From assembly GCF_014642915.1 (NCBI RefSeq), contig NZ_BMJE01000009.1:1-64000 (forward strand): 64,000 bases of DNA, in the 5' to 3' direction. Below the pieces are notes generated by a model. It did not search any database and was not told where the DNA came from. It saw nothing but the letters and a program-made list of their open reading frames with translations. Shown piece after piece: positions 52,892 through 62,843 of this stretch (position 1 is its first letter; every line of letters starts with the position of its first letter). The stretch is from Flavobacterium suaedae (lineage in GTDB: Bacteria; Bacteroidota; Bacteroidia; Flavobacteriales; Flavobacteriaceae). A program made the translations under genes and the position numbers.

Positions 52892-54715
52892 TTATTGGAA
52901 AGGGTAAATAGTATTAATAACTCCCCTTCCGCCTGTTTTGTTATTGGTATATTCTATAATTACTCTAAATGTCTCGTCATTATTCATTATCAAATCAAAG
53001 CCGGTAATACTAATATCATTTTCATTAAGTCCTAATCGATTATACATATTCACTATCTTGCCATCGGTATATAACGTATGGGTTCGCTCGCTTTCATTAA
53101 AAAGGCTGCCTGTGACTTTAGCTACAATTTGTTTTTTGTAGTAATAAACGGCTGAGTATTTATTTAAATTAGGTTCATAATGTTCTTCAAAAGTCAGGTT
53201 TCCGTTTTCATCATAATACTTCCATTTTCCAACCTTTATATTAGTTATGTAACTTCCCTCTGTTTTAAGCTGTCCGTTATCGTAATAAGCTAAATATGCA
53301 CCTTCCTTATAACTATCTTCATAATAGATTATTTCTTTTTGGTTTCCATCTTCATGGTAATAAATTTCTTTTCCCTGCTTATAACCATAATTATTTCTGC
53401 TTATTACATGTTCTGTATTACTATTTTCAAAAAAGTAAGTCTCCGTACCTATTATGCGGTCATTACTATAGTTTGCTATATAAGCAGTATTGCCGTTGCG
53501 GTAGTATTCTTTAACAGTCCCGTTTTTTTGATTATTAGCATAGGTTACTTCAAGCTCTATTTTGCCATCGGGGTAGTAGCTATACCAAGTACCTGTTCTA
53601 ATTGATTTTTTGATATTACCTTCTCTATACGCTTTAGACTCATAATCTACTACATCATAATGCTCCACGTTTTTTATATTTCCATTTGCATAATAATATT
53701 TATGTGCACCGGTTCTGTAATCTCCCTTTTTTTGTATGGAATCATACTCAAACATTCCTTCAAATTGCAGTTGCCCGTTTTTGTAATAACTTTGCCATAA
53801 GCCTATTTTACCACTACGCTTGTAATTACCTTTCTCGGCTATACTACCGTTTTTATAGCGTGCTGCGTAAAGCCCGTCTTTATGCCCTTTCTTCCATTTA
53901 TAATGAATAATAGTATCGCCTAAGTATTCCGTAGTAGAATAGAGCCTGTAATCTACCATACTGTCTATTCTTTGTACGATACCAGCTTCATCATATTTTG
54001 TTTTTATAAAATCATCTGTTTCACCTTTTATAGTATGTACTTCTGTTTCTTCAGGATTACCATTTTCATAAAACTTCTTTTGCAGTATTATTTTTTTATC
54101 TTCAAGTTTTAAGTACCGCAAAACAGAACCATCAGGATAGAAGGTAGTATATTCTCCATTTCCGGTTTTAGGATCAAAGTGATTTACCCTTAGCTTTTTT
54201 CCATCCTTATAATATTCAAATTCGTCGGTAACAATATTGTCTTTATTATAAGTTACTTCCTTTCTTACATTATGGTTTTCCCAATACATAATGTGTTTTC
54301 CAGTCCCTTTCCCGTTTTTAAGCCTACCTTTTTCCTCAATATGCCCGTCGGCGAAATAAGAAACCAGTTTGCCGTGTAACTGTTTATTTTTATACTTTTT
54401 TTTTAGCTTAAGCTGTCCGTTTTCGTAATACTCTTTAAGTGTACCGTAATTATCGTCTCCATCTTTATATTCAGCGATTTTTAAGAGTTTCCCACTGCTA
54501 TAGTAATACTTCCAAACACCATCCTTTTCATTATCCTTGTATTCGCCTTCTGCTTTCAGGTTTCCATTTTCATAATAGTACTTCCATTCTCCTGTTTTCT
54601 TTTTGTCAGTATAGTTGCCGGATTCTTTTATACTACCGTTATGGTAATACCGTTTTTCTTGCGCGGAAAAAGATAAAGTAATAAATAATGTAAGCAGGGT
54701 GATATAAAACTTCAT
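52892..54715 (-). CDS. Large MORN-repeat secreted protein (YwqK-like)
   Basis: A 607-residue protein with a signal peptide (residues 1-18, ending SFSAQ) and about 20 tandem units of the form YYxNGxLKxxGxYKxxxxxGxWKYY (for example, NGSIKESGNYTDKKKTGEWK and YYENGNLKAEGEYKDNEKDG). These are MORN_2-type repeats that form beta-strand hairpins. The C-terminal ~100 residues lack the repeat. In databases such proteins are often called YwqK antitoxins; here the length and signal peptide argue for an exported structural or binding protein. Promoter at 54766. The function is unknown. Confidence 0.9.
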   Translation of the reverse strand: MKFYITLLTLFITLSFSAQEKRYYHNGSIKESGNYTDKKKTGEWKYYYENGNLKAEGEYKDNEKDGVWKYYYSSGKLLKIAEYKDGDDNYGTLKEYYENGQLKLKKKYKNKQLHGKLVSYFADGHIEEKGRLKNGKGTGKHIMYWENHNVRKEVTYNKDNIVTDEFEYYKDGKKLRVNHFDPKTGNGEYTTFYPDGSVLRYLKLEDKKIILQKKFYENGNPEETEVHTIKGETDDFIKTKYDEAGIVQRIDSMVDYRLYSTTEYLGDTIIHYKWKKGHKDGLYAARYKNGSIAEKGNYKRSGKIGLWQSYYKNGQLQFEGMFEYDSIQKKGDYRTGAHKYYYANGNIKNVEHYDVVDYESKAYREGNIKKSIRTGTWYSYYPDGKIELEVTYANNQKNGTVKEYYRNGNTAYIANYSNDRIIGTETYFFENSNTEHVISRNNYGYKQGKEIYYHEDGNQKEIIYYEDSYKEGAYLAYYDNGQLKTEGSYITNIKVGKWKYYDENGNLTFEEHYEPNLNKYSAVYYYKKQIVAKVTGSLFNESERTHTLYTDGKIVNMYNRLGLNENDISITGFDLIMNNDETFRVIIEYTNNKTGGRGVINTIYPFQ

Positions 54716-54765
54716 TGGTAGGAATTAATGTTTACTAAATGCAACGCAATGTGCAAAAGGCTTGC

Positions 54766-54799
54766 CAAATGTATTGAGTGTAGTGTAGTATTAAAACAA
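54766..54799 (-). promoter_or_regulatory. Promoter of the MORN-repeat gene
   Basis: On the minus strand TACATTTG at 54773-54766, with TTG at 54799-54797 and a 23-base spacer. The -33 overlaps the edge of the DUF349 terminator palindrome. Confidence 0.45.
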
Positions 54800-54828
54800 A
54801 AAAGCCATCAAATTTTGATGGCTTTTTT
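54798..54828 (-). terminator. Intrinsic terminator of the DUF349 gene
   Basis: Palindrome AAAAAAGCCATCAAA/TTTGATGGCTTTTTT about a single central base, followed on the minus strand by TTTTTTGTTTT. Confidence 0.88.
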
Positions 54829-54830
54829 GT

Positions 54831-56873
54831 TTATTCTTGGTCTTTGTTTTCCTCTTCCTGGCTTTCCGATTCTTTTGACTCTTCCGGCTCTTGGTTAAAG
54901 TTTCGGAGTTTTGTAAGCTTTTCTTTCCAGGTATTTAATTCTTCTTTATGGCGGTCTATATTTTTGTTTATTTCTTTTATGAATGGGTTATCTGCCTTTG
55001 CGTTAGAAATAAACTGCATATTGTTTTCCAGTTGAAGTATCTCGCTTTTTACCTCGTCAATTTTTCTCATAATGAAAACTTGTTCGTTTTCAAGTCTGCG
55101 AGAATCATCACTTTCGGCAAGGTGCTCTAAACGGTTATTAAACTTAACCATTTCCGTTTCTTTTCTCGAAAGGTTAAGCTGGTCAAACAATCCGTCCAGT
55201 ACTTTATTAAATTTACCTTCTATATGCCTTCTGTTTTGTGGTACTCTGCCAATAGCTTTCCAGTTATTAATATGCTCCTTAATAGCATTAAGGTCTGTTT
55301 TATGGTCACCTGTAAGCTCAAAATCTTTTAAAGAATCAAGGTAGTCTTTTTTCTTTTCAAAAGCCTCTATACCATCTTTATTCATTTCATCTCTGTGAGC
55401 ATGAAGTTTATCAAAATAATGGTTACACGCTGCTTTAAAGTCTTTCCAAAGCGAATCAGAGTACTTTCTCGGTACATGACCTATTTTTTTCCAATCCTCT
55501 TGAATTTGTTTCATTATAGGAGTGGTAGCAGCGTAGTCTTCACTATCCTTTAGTGATTGCGCTTGCTCTACCAATGCCTGCTTTTTATTAAGGTTTTCCT
55601 GTTGGCTTCTCTTTATTTCTTTATAGAAAGCATTTTTAGCACTATTAAAGTTTCTTACAGCTTCTTTAAAAGCAGCCCATGTTTCTTCATTAACTTCAAG
55701 AGGTACTTTGCCTGCATTGAAAAACTCATTGCGTAATGTTTCAATCTTTTTTATTTGGTTTTGCCAACCATTGTGACTGTTCACATCTTCGGCAGCTACA
55801 GCGTTTATTAGCGCTATAATTTCATTTTTCTTTTTAAGATTGTCTTCCTGGCGTTCTCTTAGCTTAGCATTATGAGCATCGCGCTTTTCATGCATTTGCT
55901 TGGTTAAATCACTAAATCGGTTCCATATTTCTTCACGGTGTTCGCGAGAAACAGGTCCTATCTCCTCCTTCCACATTTTGTGTAGTGACTGTAACTCACG
56001 GAAGGCTTTAATTATATCCTCTTCGTCAAGCAACTCTTCAACACGAGCAATTATTTTCTGCTTTTCTTCAAGGTTATGTTTGAAATCTACATCTCTGGCT
56101 TCACGATCCATATGCAGGTGGTCGTAAAAACGCTCCATGTGGAAATGGAAATTATTCCAAACATGGTTATACTTATCACGAGGAATTGGTCCTGCATTTT
56201 TCCAACGTTCACGAATGTCGCTTATGTGTTTTAAAGCTTCCTTCATGTTTTCGTCGCTGTCTACAAGGTTTTTAAGCTCCTCAATTAACGCCTCCCTGTT
56301 TTCAAGGTTGCTTTTTAAATCACTTTGCATTTTTTTAAAGTGATTATTCTTTTTATCCTTATACTGGTAGTATATATCGTCAAACTGTTTTTTTAACGGG
56401 AAGTTAAATTCAAAACCTTCTGTACTACCTTCGTTTTGTTCGCTGTATTCCTCTTTTTTCTCACTTAGAAGATCATGAAACTTAGAATAAAATTCCCTCT
56501 TAATATCTTCAACCTTATTTTTAACAGCCATTACTTTTTCTGCTGCTGTAGTTTTTTCCAGCTCAGCAGTAAGTTCTTCCATTGAAAGAGCTTCGTAATT
56601 TACTTCAGGAGAATCGTCAGATGAATCATCATCATCTTCATTTTCGTCTTCAGTATGTTCTTCTTCTTTATTTTTGAGAACAATTTCCTCAGGAGCAAAA
56701 GGCATTTGTCCTTCGGTTTCTTTTACATTAGTAATGTCCTCCCTATCTTCAGGAAGTTCACTATTGTCTACTAATTTATTACCGGGTATATATCCGTTTT
56801 CAAAGGTATCGCCGGCTCCGGTAATTTGCCCTCCATCTGCTTCTTGCAGGTTGTCATTCTTTTCTTCTAACAT
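54831..56873 (-). CDS. DUF349 multi-repeat protein
   Basis: A 680-residue cytosolic, highly charged helical protein. The N-terminal ~100 residues are acidic and probably disordered (EDENEDDDDSSDDSPE). From about residue 140 several DUF349 units follow, each with a pattern such as W-x-x-(A/I)-G-x-(I/V)-P(R/K)...W..F (examples: WKNAGPIPRDKYNHVWNNF, WKEEIGPVSREHREEIW, WKKIGHVPRKYSDSLWKDF, WKAIGRVPQNRRH). The C-terminus is again Glu-rich. The family is common in Bacteroidota; its function is unknown, with RNA binding sometimes suggested. Terminator at 54798. Confidence 0.9.
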   Translation of the reverse strand: MLEEKNDNLQEADGGQITGAGDTFENGYIPGNKLVDNSELPEDREDITNVKETEGQMPFAPEEIVLKNKEEEHTEDENEDDDDSSDDSPEVNYEALSMEELTAELEKTTAAEKVMAVKNKVEDIKREFYSKFHDLLSEKKEEYSEQNEGSTEGFEFNFPLKKQFDDIYYQYKDKKNNHFKKMQSDLKSNLENREALIEELKNLVDSDENMKEALKHISDIRERWKNAGPIPRDKYNHVWNNFHFHMERFYDHLHMDREARDVDFKHNLEEKQKIIARVEELLDEEDIIKAFRELQSLHKMWKEEIGPVSREHREEIWNRFSDLTKQMHEKRDAHNAKLRERQEDNLKKKNEIIALINAVAAEDVNSHNGWQNQIKKIETLRNEFFNAGKVPLEVNEETWAAFKEAVRNFNSAKNAFYKEIKRSQQENLNKKQALVEQAQSLKDSEDYAATTPIMKQIQEDWKKIGHVPRKYSDSLWKDFKAACNHYFDKLHAHRDEMNKDGIEAFEKKKDYLDSLKDFELTGDHKTDLNAIKEHINNWKAIGRVPQNRRHIEGKFNKVLDGLFDQLNLSRKETEMVKFNNRLEHLAESDDSRRLENEQVFIMRKIDEVKSEILQLENNMQFISNAKADNPFIKEINKNIDRHKEELNTWKEKLTKLRNFNQEPEESKESESQEEENKDQE

Positions 56874-57015
56874 TGTGAGAAATGCTTAAGGTTTTTATAA
56901 ATACTTTAATGCCGAAAGATAGTAAAGCCTGCTTAAAATTCAAAAAAAAAGATTAAATCCTGTTGGAATTGATATTTTTTTAATGTAAAGGCAATAAGTT
57001 TATTAAATTTCGCTG

Positions 57016-57765
57016 TTACTTATATTCTCTGTTCCATATGCTCCATGCTTTCTCTGCTTGGTAAACCAGCATATCATAACCATTTTTTATAACCGCCCCA
57101 TTAGCTTTTGCAGCTTTTAAAAAAGCTGTTTCTTCCGGGTTGTAAACAAGGTCAAAAGCAATATGTTTTTTGGTAAATAAATTGTAGTTGAGTGGTGGTA
57201 ATGCTTCTACATTGGGGTATGTTCCCAAAGGGGTAGTATTAATTATTATTTGGTATTCTTTAAATACCTGCTCATTAAGCTCGTTATAAGTGAATATATT
57301 GTCTTTCCCATTTCTGGAAACAAAGTTATACTCTATACTAAGTTTACGTAGTGCAAATGCCACAGCCTTTGAAGCCCCGCCTGTACCTAATATAAGTGCT
57401 TTTTTATGGTAGGGGTATAGTAAGGGTTTTAATGAGTGTTTAAACCCGTAATGGTCGGTATTATACCCTTTAAGTTTATTGTCATAAAAAGCAATAGTGT
57501 TTACAGCACCTATTTTCTTTGCTTTTTTTGATATGGAGTCGAGTAGAGGGATAACTTCTTCTTTATAGGGTATGGTTACATTAAGCCCTTTTAAGTTAGA
57601 AGTGTTGGCTATTATGTTTTTAAGTTCTTTAATATCGTCAATATCAAAATTTTGATAAGAGCAGTTTTCCAGTTTTTGTTTAGAAAACTTCTTCGCAAAA
57701 TACTCAGCAGAAAAGGAGTATGATATATTTTTACCGATTAAACCAAAAACTTTTTTAGTGCTCAA
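57016..57765 (-). CDS. aroE: Shikimate dehydrogenase
   Basis: A 249-residue NADP-dependent enzyme of the aromatic amino-acid pathway. Motifs: FGLIGKNISYSFSAEYF at the start (substrate pocket), NVTIPYKEEVIPLLD near residue 63 with the catalytic Lys, KKIGAVNTIAFYDNKLKGYNTD, and a glycine-rich NADP loop LGTGGASKAVAFAL near residue 126, then TTPLGTYPN. The length is slightly short of E. coli AroE. It begins 10 bases after the TonB-C gene stop and is probably co-transcribed with it. Confidence 0.95.
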   Translation of the reverse strand: MSTKKVFGLIGKNISYSFSAEYFAKKFSKQKLENCSYQNFDIDDIKELKNIIANTSNLKGLNVTIPYKEEVIPLLDSISKKAKKIGAVNTIAFYDNKLKGYNTDHYGFKHSLKPLLYPYHKKALILGTGGASKAVAFALRKLSIEYNFVSRNGKDNIFTYNELNEQVFKEYQIIINTTPLGTYPNVEALPPLNYNLFTKKHIAFDLVYNPEETAFLKAAKANGAVIKNGYDMLVYQAEKAWSIWNREYK

Positions 57766-57775
57766 TTTCCTTGTA

Positions 57776-58237
57776 TTACTGTTTTATAGTTAGTGTATAT
57801 GGAATTTTTACTCTTACTCTTGCAGGCTTACCATCTACCTTACCGGCAACCCAGTTAGGCATTTTTGCCATAGCTTTTTTTATCTCGTCTTCAAGCACAT
57901 CAATGTCACTATAAAGTGAAATGTCAGTATTCGTTTCTATATTAGTAATTCTTCCGTTCTTTTCTACCACAAACGAGATTATAACGCGTATTAAATTGGC
58001 TTTTTTTCTAATACTATTAGGAACCCATAGCTTTTTATGAAACAGTTTGTAAAACTCATTCATTCCTTCTTCATAATAAGGGTAAATATCAGCATCGTTA
58101 AACTCGTATATTTTATTAGGGTCTGCTTTTTCTTTTACAGGTGAAGTTTTAGGAACCGAATAGCGTTCAAATAAACCGTTTTGTGCAAAACTTACTGTAG
58201 AGTAAAGAGTTACTAGTAATAATAGAAATAATTTCAT
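57776..58237 (-). CDS. TonB C-terminal domain-like secreted protein
   Basis: A 153-residue protein with a signal peptide (residues 1-18, ending VSFAQ). The last ~70 residues match a TonB C-terminal domain: the start RVIISFVVEKNGRITNIETNTD and the end MPNWVAGKVDGKPARVRVKIPYTLTI. In contrast to energy-transducing TonB, it has no long Pro-rich linker and has a cleavable-type signal, so it may act in the periplasm only. Such proteins are frequent in Flavobacteria. It precedes aroE by 10 bases on the same strand. Confidence 0.82.
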   Translation of the reverse strand: MKLFLLLLVTLYSTVSFAQNGLFERYSVPKTSPVKEKADPNKIYEFNDADIYPYYEEGMNEFYKLFHKKLWVPNSIRKKANLIRVIISFVVEKNGRITNIETNTDISLYSDIDVLEDEIKKAMAKMPNWVAGKVDGKPARVRVKIPYTLTIKQ

Positions 58238-58244
58238 AGACTTA

Positions 58245-58292
58245 TAAAAAAATACCCGACAAAGTTAACATTTCTGCTGACTTTGTCGGGTA
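58245..58292 (-). terminator. Intrinsic terminator after the TPR gene
   Basis: A 13-bp perfect stem, TACCCGACAAAGT at 58253-58265 and ACTTTGTCGGGTA at 58280-58292, with TATTTTTTTATAAG downstream on the minus strand. Confidence 0.88.
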
Positions 58293-58317
58293 AGGTTAAA
58301 TTAAACTATAGTGAAGT

Positions 58318-59715
58318 TTATTTATTTCTATATTCGTTTATAACATCCTGCACAACTTTTAAGTTCCAAACCGTAGGGAAAAATTCTTCAAGTAATACAT
58401 GGTTACGATAGTTATGTCTTAAAGCATTACTAAGGTGATATATTCCTTTTTCGTTTTCCATACGCATGAAATATAACCCTGCAAGGCGGTATTCTATTTC
58501 ATACTCATCAGGGAAATACTCTAACGATTGTAATAAGGTTTGTATAGCAGTATCATCTTCACCTAAAAAGTGTAATGTATCTATCCAGAATAACCAAGTA
58601 TCAAGCTGGTAGTCGCCATATTCTACCGCTTTACGGTAGCCTTCTTCTGCTTCCTCGTAATGTTTAAGCGTTTTATTGATTAAAGCATAACGTTTCCAGT
58701 ACAGTTTATTCTCATTATCTATACCTATTGCTTTGTTTACATAATAAAGTGCTTTCTGGAAGTTTTTACGACGTACGTAAAAATCAGTTATAGCAATCCA
58801 GGCTTTATCCAGTAAAGGATCTTCGTGTACCGTTTTCAGGTAATACTTTAAAGCCTTTTCATGGTTGCCTAAACGCTCATAACACTTACCGACACGCAGT
58901 AGTGCAAAAGAGGTAGGATCATCTAAATCCATAGTAATGTTATAGCACCCAATTGCCTCCTCATATCTTTTTAGCCTTTCTAAAGTTTTAGCCTTTTCAA
59001 GAAATGCACCTAAAAAGCTATCATCAATAAGTGTGGCATAATCAAAAGCGCGTAGTGCTAATTCATACTCTTTAAGTGTATAGTGTTGCCTGCCCAGTTG
59101 GTGCCAAGCTACTTCGCTATACGGTTCTTTATCAATAAACTTGTTTAAAAATTCAACCGCTTCCTTGTTCTGGTCTAAAAAGTCAAAACAGTAAACTACA
59201 TTATATAATGCAGAGTGGTCTTCAGTATCTTCTTCAAGACATTTAATAAAGCTGTCTTTAGCAAGCTCCAAGTTATCCATAAACAGGTATTCCATACCCA
59301 TTAATGAATATACATCGGCATAGTCATCAGTATATTGTAAAGCTGTTTTTAACGATTCAACAGCTTTTTCATGCTGGTCGCGTTTCGATAAAATATTAGC
59401 TTTTTGTATATAGATTTCCTCATTTGTAGGCTCTATAGCATAAAGCTCATTTAAAAGTCTTTCTGCTATTTCAAGTTTATTGTCGAATACCAAAAGTTCT
59501 ACCTGAACTAGTTTAAGACCTGTAGATTTAGGATGTTGTTCCTGTCCTAATTTAAGGGCTTTACGGGCAAGATTAATTTTTCCGGTATCAAGATAATGAA
59601 GAATAATATCTTCAAATTCTTCGGAGTCAAAGAAGAATACTTTGTTGGTTTTCAACATCGATTCGAACTTTGATAAGGATAAACTGTGGTTTTCTTCTTC
59701 GTGACTCAAATTCAT
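58318..59715 (-). CDS. Tetratricopeptide-repeat protein
   Basis: A 465-residue protein without signal peptide, built of about 11 TPR units (e.g. AVESLKTALQYTDDYADVYS, AFDYATLIDDSFLGAFLEK, EEAIGCYNITMDLDDPTSF, AEEGYRKAVEYGDYQLDTW). The helical pairs form a superhelix for protein binding. Conserved acidic residues are spread throughout. Predicted cytosolic. Homologues are nearly universal in Flavobacteriaceae and lack a named role. It has its own terminator; the aminotransferase gene lies 110 bases upstream. Confidence 0.92.
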   Translation of the reverse strand: MNLSHEEENHSLSLSKFESMLKTNKVFFFDSEEFEDIILHYLDTGKINLARKALKLGQEQHPKSTGLKLVQVELLVFDNKLEIAERLLNELYAIEPTNEEIYIQKANILSKRDQHEKAVESLKTALQYTDDYADVYSLMGMEYLFMDNLELAKDSFIKCLEEDTEDHSALYNVVYCFDFLDQNKEAVEFLNKFIDKEPYSEVAWHQLGRQHYTLKEYELALRAFDYATLIDDSFLGAFLEKAKTLERLKRYEEAIGCYNITMDLDDPTSFALLRVGKCYERLGNHEKALKYYLKTVHEDPLLDKAWIAITDFYVRRKNFQKALYYVNKAIGIDNENKLYWKRYALINKTLKHYEEAEEGYRKAVEYGDYQLDTWLFWIDTLHFLGEDDTAIQTLLQSLEYFPDEYEIEYRLAGLYFMRMENEKGIYHLSNALRHNYRNHVLLEEFFPTVWNLKVVQDVINEYRNK

Positions 59716-59825
59716 ACTCCTTCTTTTTTAAAATTCTCCTTCTTAAAGTTACTAAATGTTTTGCTTTTAAGGAATTTACTGCATATTGTTTTAAACAACT
59801 TATTAACAGCTTTTAGCTATATATA

Positions 59826-61016
59826 TTAGTTTCTTTCTTTAAGAAGCTCATCCATAACTTCAATAATAATGCCACATCCTTCCTCGATTTCTTTTTCAGA
59901 AATAGTAAGCGGAGGGGTTATTCGTATAGCAGTACCTTCAAATAACAGCCAAAATAAAATCAAACCTTTTTTATGGCATCGTAATATAACTTCGTTAGTA
60001 ATATCAGCGCTTTCAGTCATTGCAGCAAGCATTAATCCTTTACCGCGGACTTCCTTAATCAGTGGATGCACTAATAACTTTCTGAATAACTTTTCTTTTT
60101 CCAGCGCCTGCGCCATAATGGCAGTTTCTGTAATTTCCTGTAAAGTTGCCAAACAGGCAGCCGCAATAACAGGATGTCCGCCAAATGTAGTAATATGCCC
60201 CAGTTTCGGGTCATGGCTTAGTAAATCCATCATTTCAGCAGATGCTGTAAATGCACCTACAGGCATACCTCCGCCCATACCTTTACCAATTATAATTACG
60301 TCAGGAACAACATCATAGTTTTCAAAACCGAACAGTTTACCTGTACGACCAAAGCCGGGTTGTATCTCATCTAAAATCATTAGCGTACCGGTTTCATTAC
60401 AGCGTTCTCTTATTTTTTTCAAGAAGTTGTTTTCAGGCTGTATAAAACCTGCACCTCCCTGAATAGTTTCCAGTACTATACCGGCTGTCTTTTCAGTAAT
60501 TTTATTAATATCTTCCTCATTATTGAAAGTAATAAAATCAACATCAGGAATAAGGGGGCGAAATACTTGTTTGCGTTCTTCAAACCCCATTATACTCATA
60601 GAACCCATCGTGTTACCATGGTAAGCATTACGGCAAGACAGTAGCTGACTTCTGCCTGTAACCCTGCGTGCCAGCTTTATAGCACCCTCGGTTGCCTCTG
60701 TGCCGGAGTTGGTAAGGTAGGTTTTATTAAGTTGTGGTGGCAGGTGTTTTGCCAGTAGTTTACAAAATTCTGTAGCGGGATGTTGTGCATATTCGCCATA
60801 TACCATTACATGGGTATATTTATCCAGCTGGTCTTTAATAGCTTGGTTAACTCTTGGGTTTTTATGCCCCAAACTTGTAGCCGAAACTCCTGCTACAAAA
60901 TCAAGGTATGCTTTATTATCGGTATCATATATATATGAACCCTCGGCGTGTGAAACTTCAAGCCCCAAGGGGTGAGGCGAAGTTTGCGCCTGATATTTAT
61001 AAAAATCTTTAATCAT
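59826..61016 (-). CDS. Class III PLP aminotransferase (ornithine/acetylornithine-like)
   Basis: A 396-residue enzyme. The PLP lysine is in VIIIGKGMGGGMPVGAF near residue 240; other motifs are FVAGVSATSLGHKNPRVN, LTNSGTEATEGAIKLARR and MILDEIQPGFGRTG, which carries the Asp that holds the PLP ring nitrogen. It is close to the acetylornithine/ornithine group, but no arginine-pathway gene is adjacent, so the substrate is uncertain. It is encoded 59 bases downstream of the OstA-like gene on the same strand. Confidence 0.9.
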   Translation of the reverse strand: MIKDFYKYQAQTSPHPLGLEVSHAEGSYIYDTDNKAYLDFVAGVSATSLGHKNPRVNQAIKDQLDKYTHVMVYGEYAQHPATEFCKLLAKHLPPQLNKTYLTNSGTEATEGAIKLARRVTGRSQLLSCRNAYHGNTMGSMSIMGFEERKQVFRPLIPDVDFITFNNEEDINKITEKTAGIVLETIQGGAGFIQPENNFLKKIRERCNETGTLMILDEIQPGFGRTGKLFGFENYDVVPDVIIIGKGMGGGMPVGAFTASAEMMDLLSHDPKLGHITTFGGHPVIAAACLATLQEITETAIMAQALEKEKLFRKLLVHPLIKEVRGKGLMLAAMTESADITNEVILRCHKKGLILFWLLFEGTAIRITPPLTISEKEIEEGCGIIIEVMDELLKERN

Positions 61017-61075
61017 ATGTATACTACTGTTGGGGAATAGAATAGTGGTTATAATAACATAACGAATAATCAGCC

Positions 61076-62731
61076 TTATTTATTTTCAGGCTTTTTATCA
61101 CTGTTTTTCTCACTTTGTTCTTTGTCGTAATTAAGCGTTTCAGGAAGAACCTCCATAGGTTTGTCTTCCTTTTGTTTTTGCTTTTTACTTTGTTTCAGTA
61201 TTTTTTCGTGCAGTTCTTTTTCTTCAGGAGGGAAAATGTCTTCTTTTGTTTTAATCCGCTCATCGCCCCGCCATACAAAATTCCTTAGCTTTCTTACGTT
61301 TTGAGGGAGTTCATCAGGAGGGTAGGATTTACTTTCTATTTTATTTATAGAACGAACGGAAACTATTTGATTATCCCGCAGCTTCATTTTTATTTGGCTG
61401 CTTACGCCTTTATCAATACCGATTAGTTCATCTTCATCATTATACATATAGTATATTTTCTCAGTATTTTTAACCATATCTACTTCATACAGCTCATTGT
61501 CTTTAAACTTACCGTAAAGGTTTTGTCCTTTTACTTGATTGTAGCCTGTGCCTAAGGTGTCTTTTTGTATTATAAACGCTTTGTTTAATACTTTTAAGGA
61601 ATCAATTTGTTCTGTTTCAGGATTCGATATAAGGTGGATAACCTCTCCTGTCATTTGGTTTACACCATTCCATACTACAGGTTTGCCAATTAACTGTGTA
61701 AGTCCTGTAACTTCTTCAGAATGTATAGAGTCACATTTTCCACTCATATCCGTTTTATAGAAACGAGCATTATTATAACCTCTTATTACTCTTTCTCCTT
61801 CTTTACCCGTAATAACTATTCGCTTAGCATGGGTGTAAAGCGAATCGGTTTCAACCAGTGTGACAGCAACGGCATGCTTGGTTATAAACAGGGAATCTTT
61901 ATTTCTGTATACCTCGGCATAGTGCCCGCGTACATTAAATTTATTTACAGTATCGGTTACTTTTACATTATTAGTAGCCGATGAAAACTCTCTTTTCCGG
62001 TCATAGTAAATACTATCTCCTTCTATAAGCTGCGTGTCATATTTTATATAGGAATTAGTGAGGAGTTTTGCAAAATTTAGCTTGGTATCATAGAAACCTT
62101 TCTCGGTATAGATAAGGTTCTCATCGCTTGTTATAGTAGTAGGGCCAAATACATAAGCATGTCCTGAATTGGTGTAATAATCTAAATGGTTAGACTTCAT
62201 TACATACTCAGGGTTTGTTAGGGTAACAGCGGTTAAAAACTGATATTTTTGCTGATTTATATAATAACGCCCCGACCGACTTTTTAGGGTGTTATCCTCA
62301 TTAACTATAGTGCCGTATGAGTTATAGTATGCCTCCTGTTTTCTCCGGTCAAAATAAATAGTGTCAGTTGTAAGCCTCATATCAGGAGAGCGCATTACTA
62401 CATTTCCACTGGCAAAAGCTAAGTTTTCATTTCCGTTATATTCTGCATAACGGCTATCCATAAATATAGTATCCCCCTGATTTATTTTTACGTCACCAAA
62501 TGCTTTTACATAGTTTTCATCAGGATACTGGTAGGCTTTATTACAAAACATTTTTACACCGTCGTGTACTATTTTTACATGCCCTGTAAAAACAATAGCC
62601 CCCGGTATTTCGGTTTGGTTACGGTCTGTAAAGTCAGCGTTTTCTATAATAACAGTCTTCTTTTCCTGTGCCTTAAGCATAGCAGGCATCAGTATAAAGC
62701 AACTTATAAGGAAGAAAAAAAGTTTTTTCAA
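61076..62731 (-). CDS. OstA/LptA-like lipopolysaccharide transport protein
   Basis: A 551-residue protein with a signal peptide (residues 1-21, ending MLKAQ). The first ~290 residues have the repeated LptA/OstA-type beta-jellyroll strands: VKIVHDGVKMFCNKAYQYPD, YVKAFGDVKINQGDTIFMDS, VVMRSPDMRLTTDTIYFDR, VRGHYAEVYRNKDSLFITKH. A further set of strands and a basic C-terminus with Lys/Glu runs follow. It is expected in the periplasm, bridging LPS from the inner to the outer membrane. It is not LptD, which would be longer with a barrel. -7 element at 62751-62758. Confidence 0.85.
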   Translation of the reverse strand: MKKLFFFLISCFILMPAMLKAQEKKTVIIENADFTDRNQTEIPGAIVFTGHVKIVHDGVKMFCNKAYQYPDENYVKAFGDVKINQGDTIFMDSRYAEYNGNENLAFASGNVVMRSPDMRLTTDTIYFDRRKQEAYYNSYGTIVNEDNTLKSRSGRYYINQQKYQFLTAVTLTNPEYVMKSNHLDYYTNSGHAYVFGPTTITSDENLIYTEKGFYDTKLNFAKLLTNSYIKYDTQLIEGDSIYYDRKREFSSATNNVKVTDTVNKFNVRGHYAEVYRNKDSLFITKHAVAVTLVETDSLYTHAKRIVITGKEGERVIRGYNNARFYKTDMSGKCDSIHSEEVTGLTQLIGKPVVWNGVNQMTGEVIHLISNPETEQIDSLKVLNKAFIIQKDTLGTGYNQVKGQNLYGKFKDNELYEVDMVKNTEKIYYMYNDEDELIGIDKGVSSQIKMKLRDNQIVSVRSINKIESKSYPPDELPQNVRKLRNFVWRGDERIKTKEDIFPPEEKELHEKILKQSKKQKQKEDKPMEVLPETLNYDKEQSEKNSDKKPENK

Positions 62732-62750
62732 AAGAGTTTAAATTTTAATG

Positions 62751-62758
62751 CAAATTTA
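62751..62758 (-). promoter_or_regulatory. -7 promoter element of the OstA-like gene
   Basis: CAAATTTA on plus, TAAATTTG on minus, an exact match 19 bases before the start. Confidence 0.5.
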
Positions 62759-62843
62759 GGTAAAATACATTAGAATATATTGTAGCTGTACAAGCATATA
62801 ATTTAAACTTAAAATTTAGGCTTATAGTATTTATGGGGTAATA

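Noticed and set aside
52892..54715. Toxin-antitoxin pair of the MORN protein with mazG
   Set aside because: This MazG is a two-domain pyrophosphohydrolase, not the toxin partner in a MazEF system, and the two genes are convergent; the MORN protein has a signal peptide.
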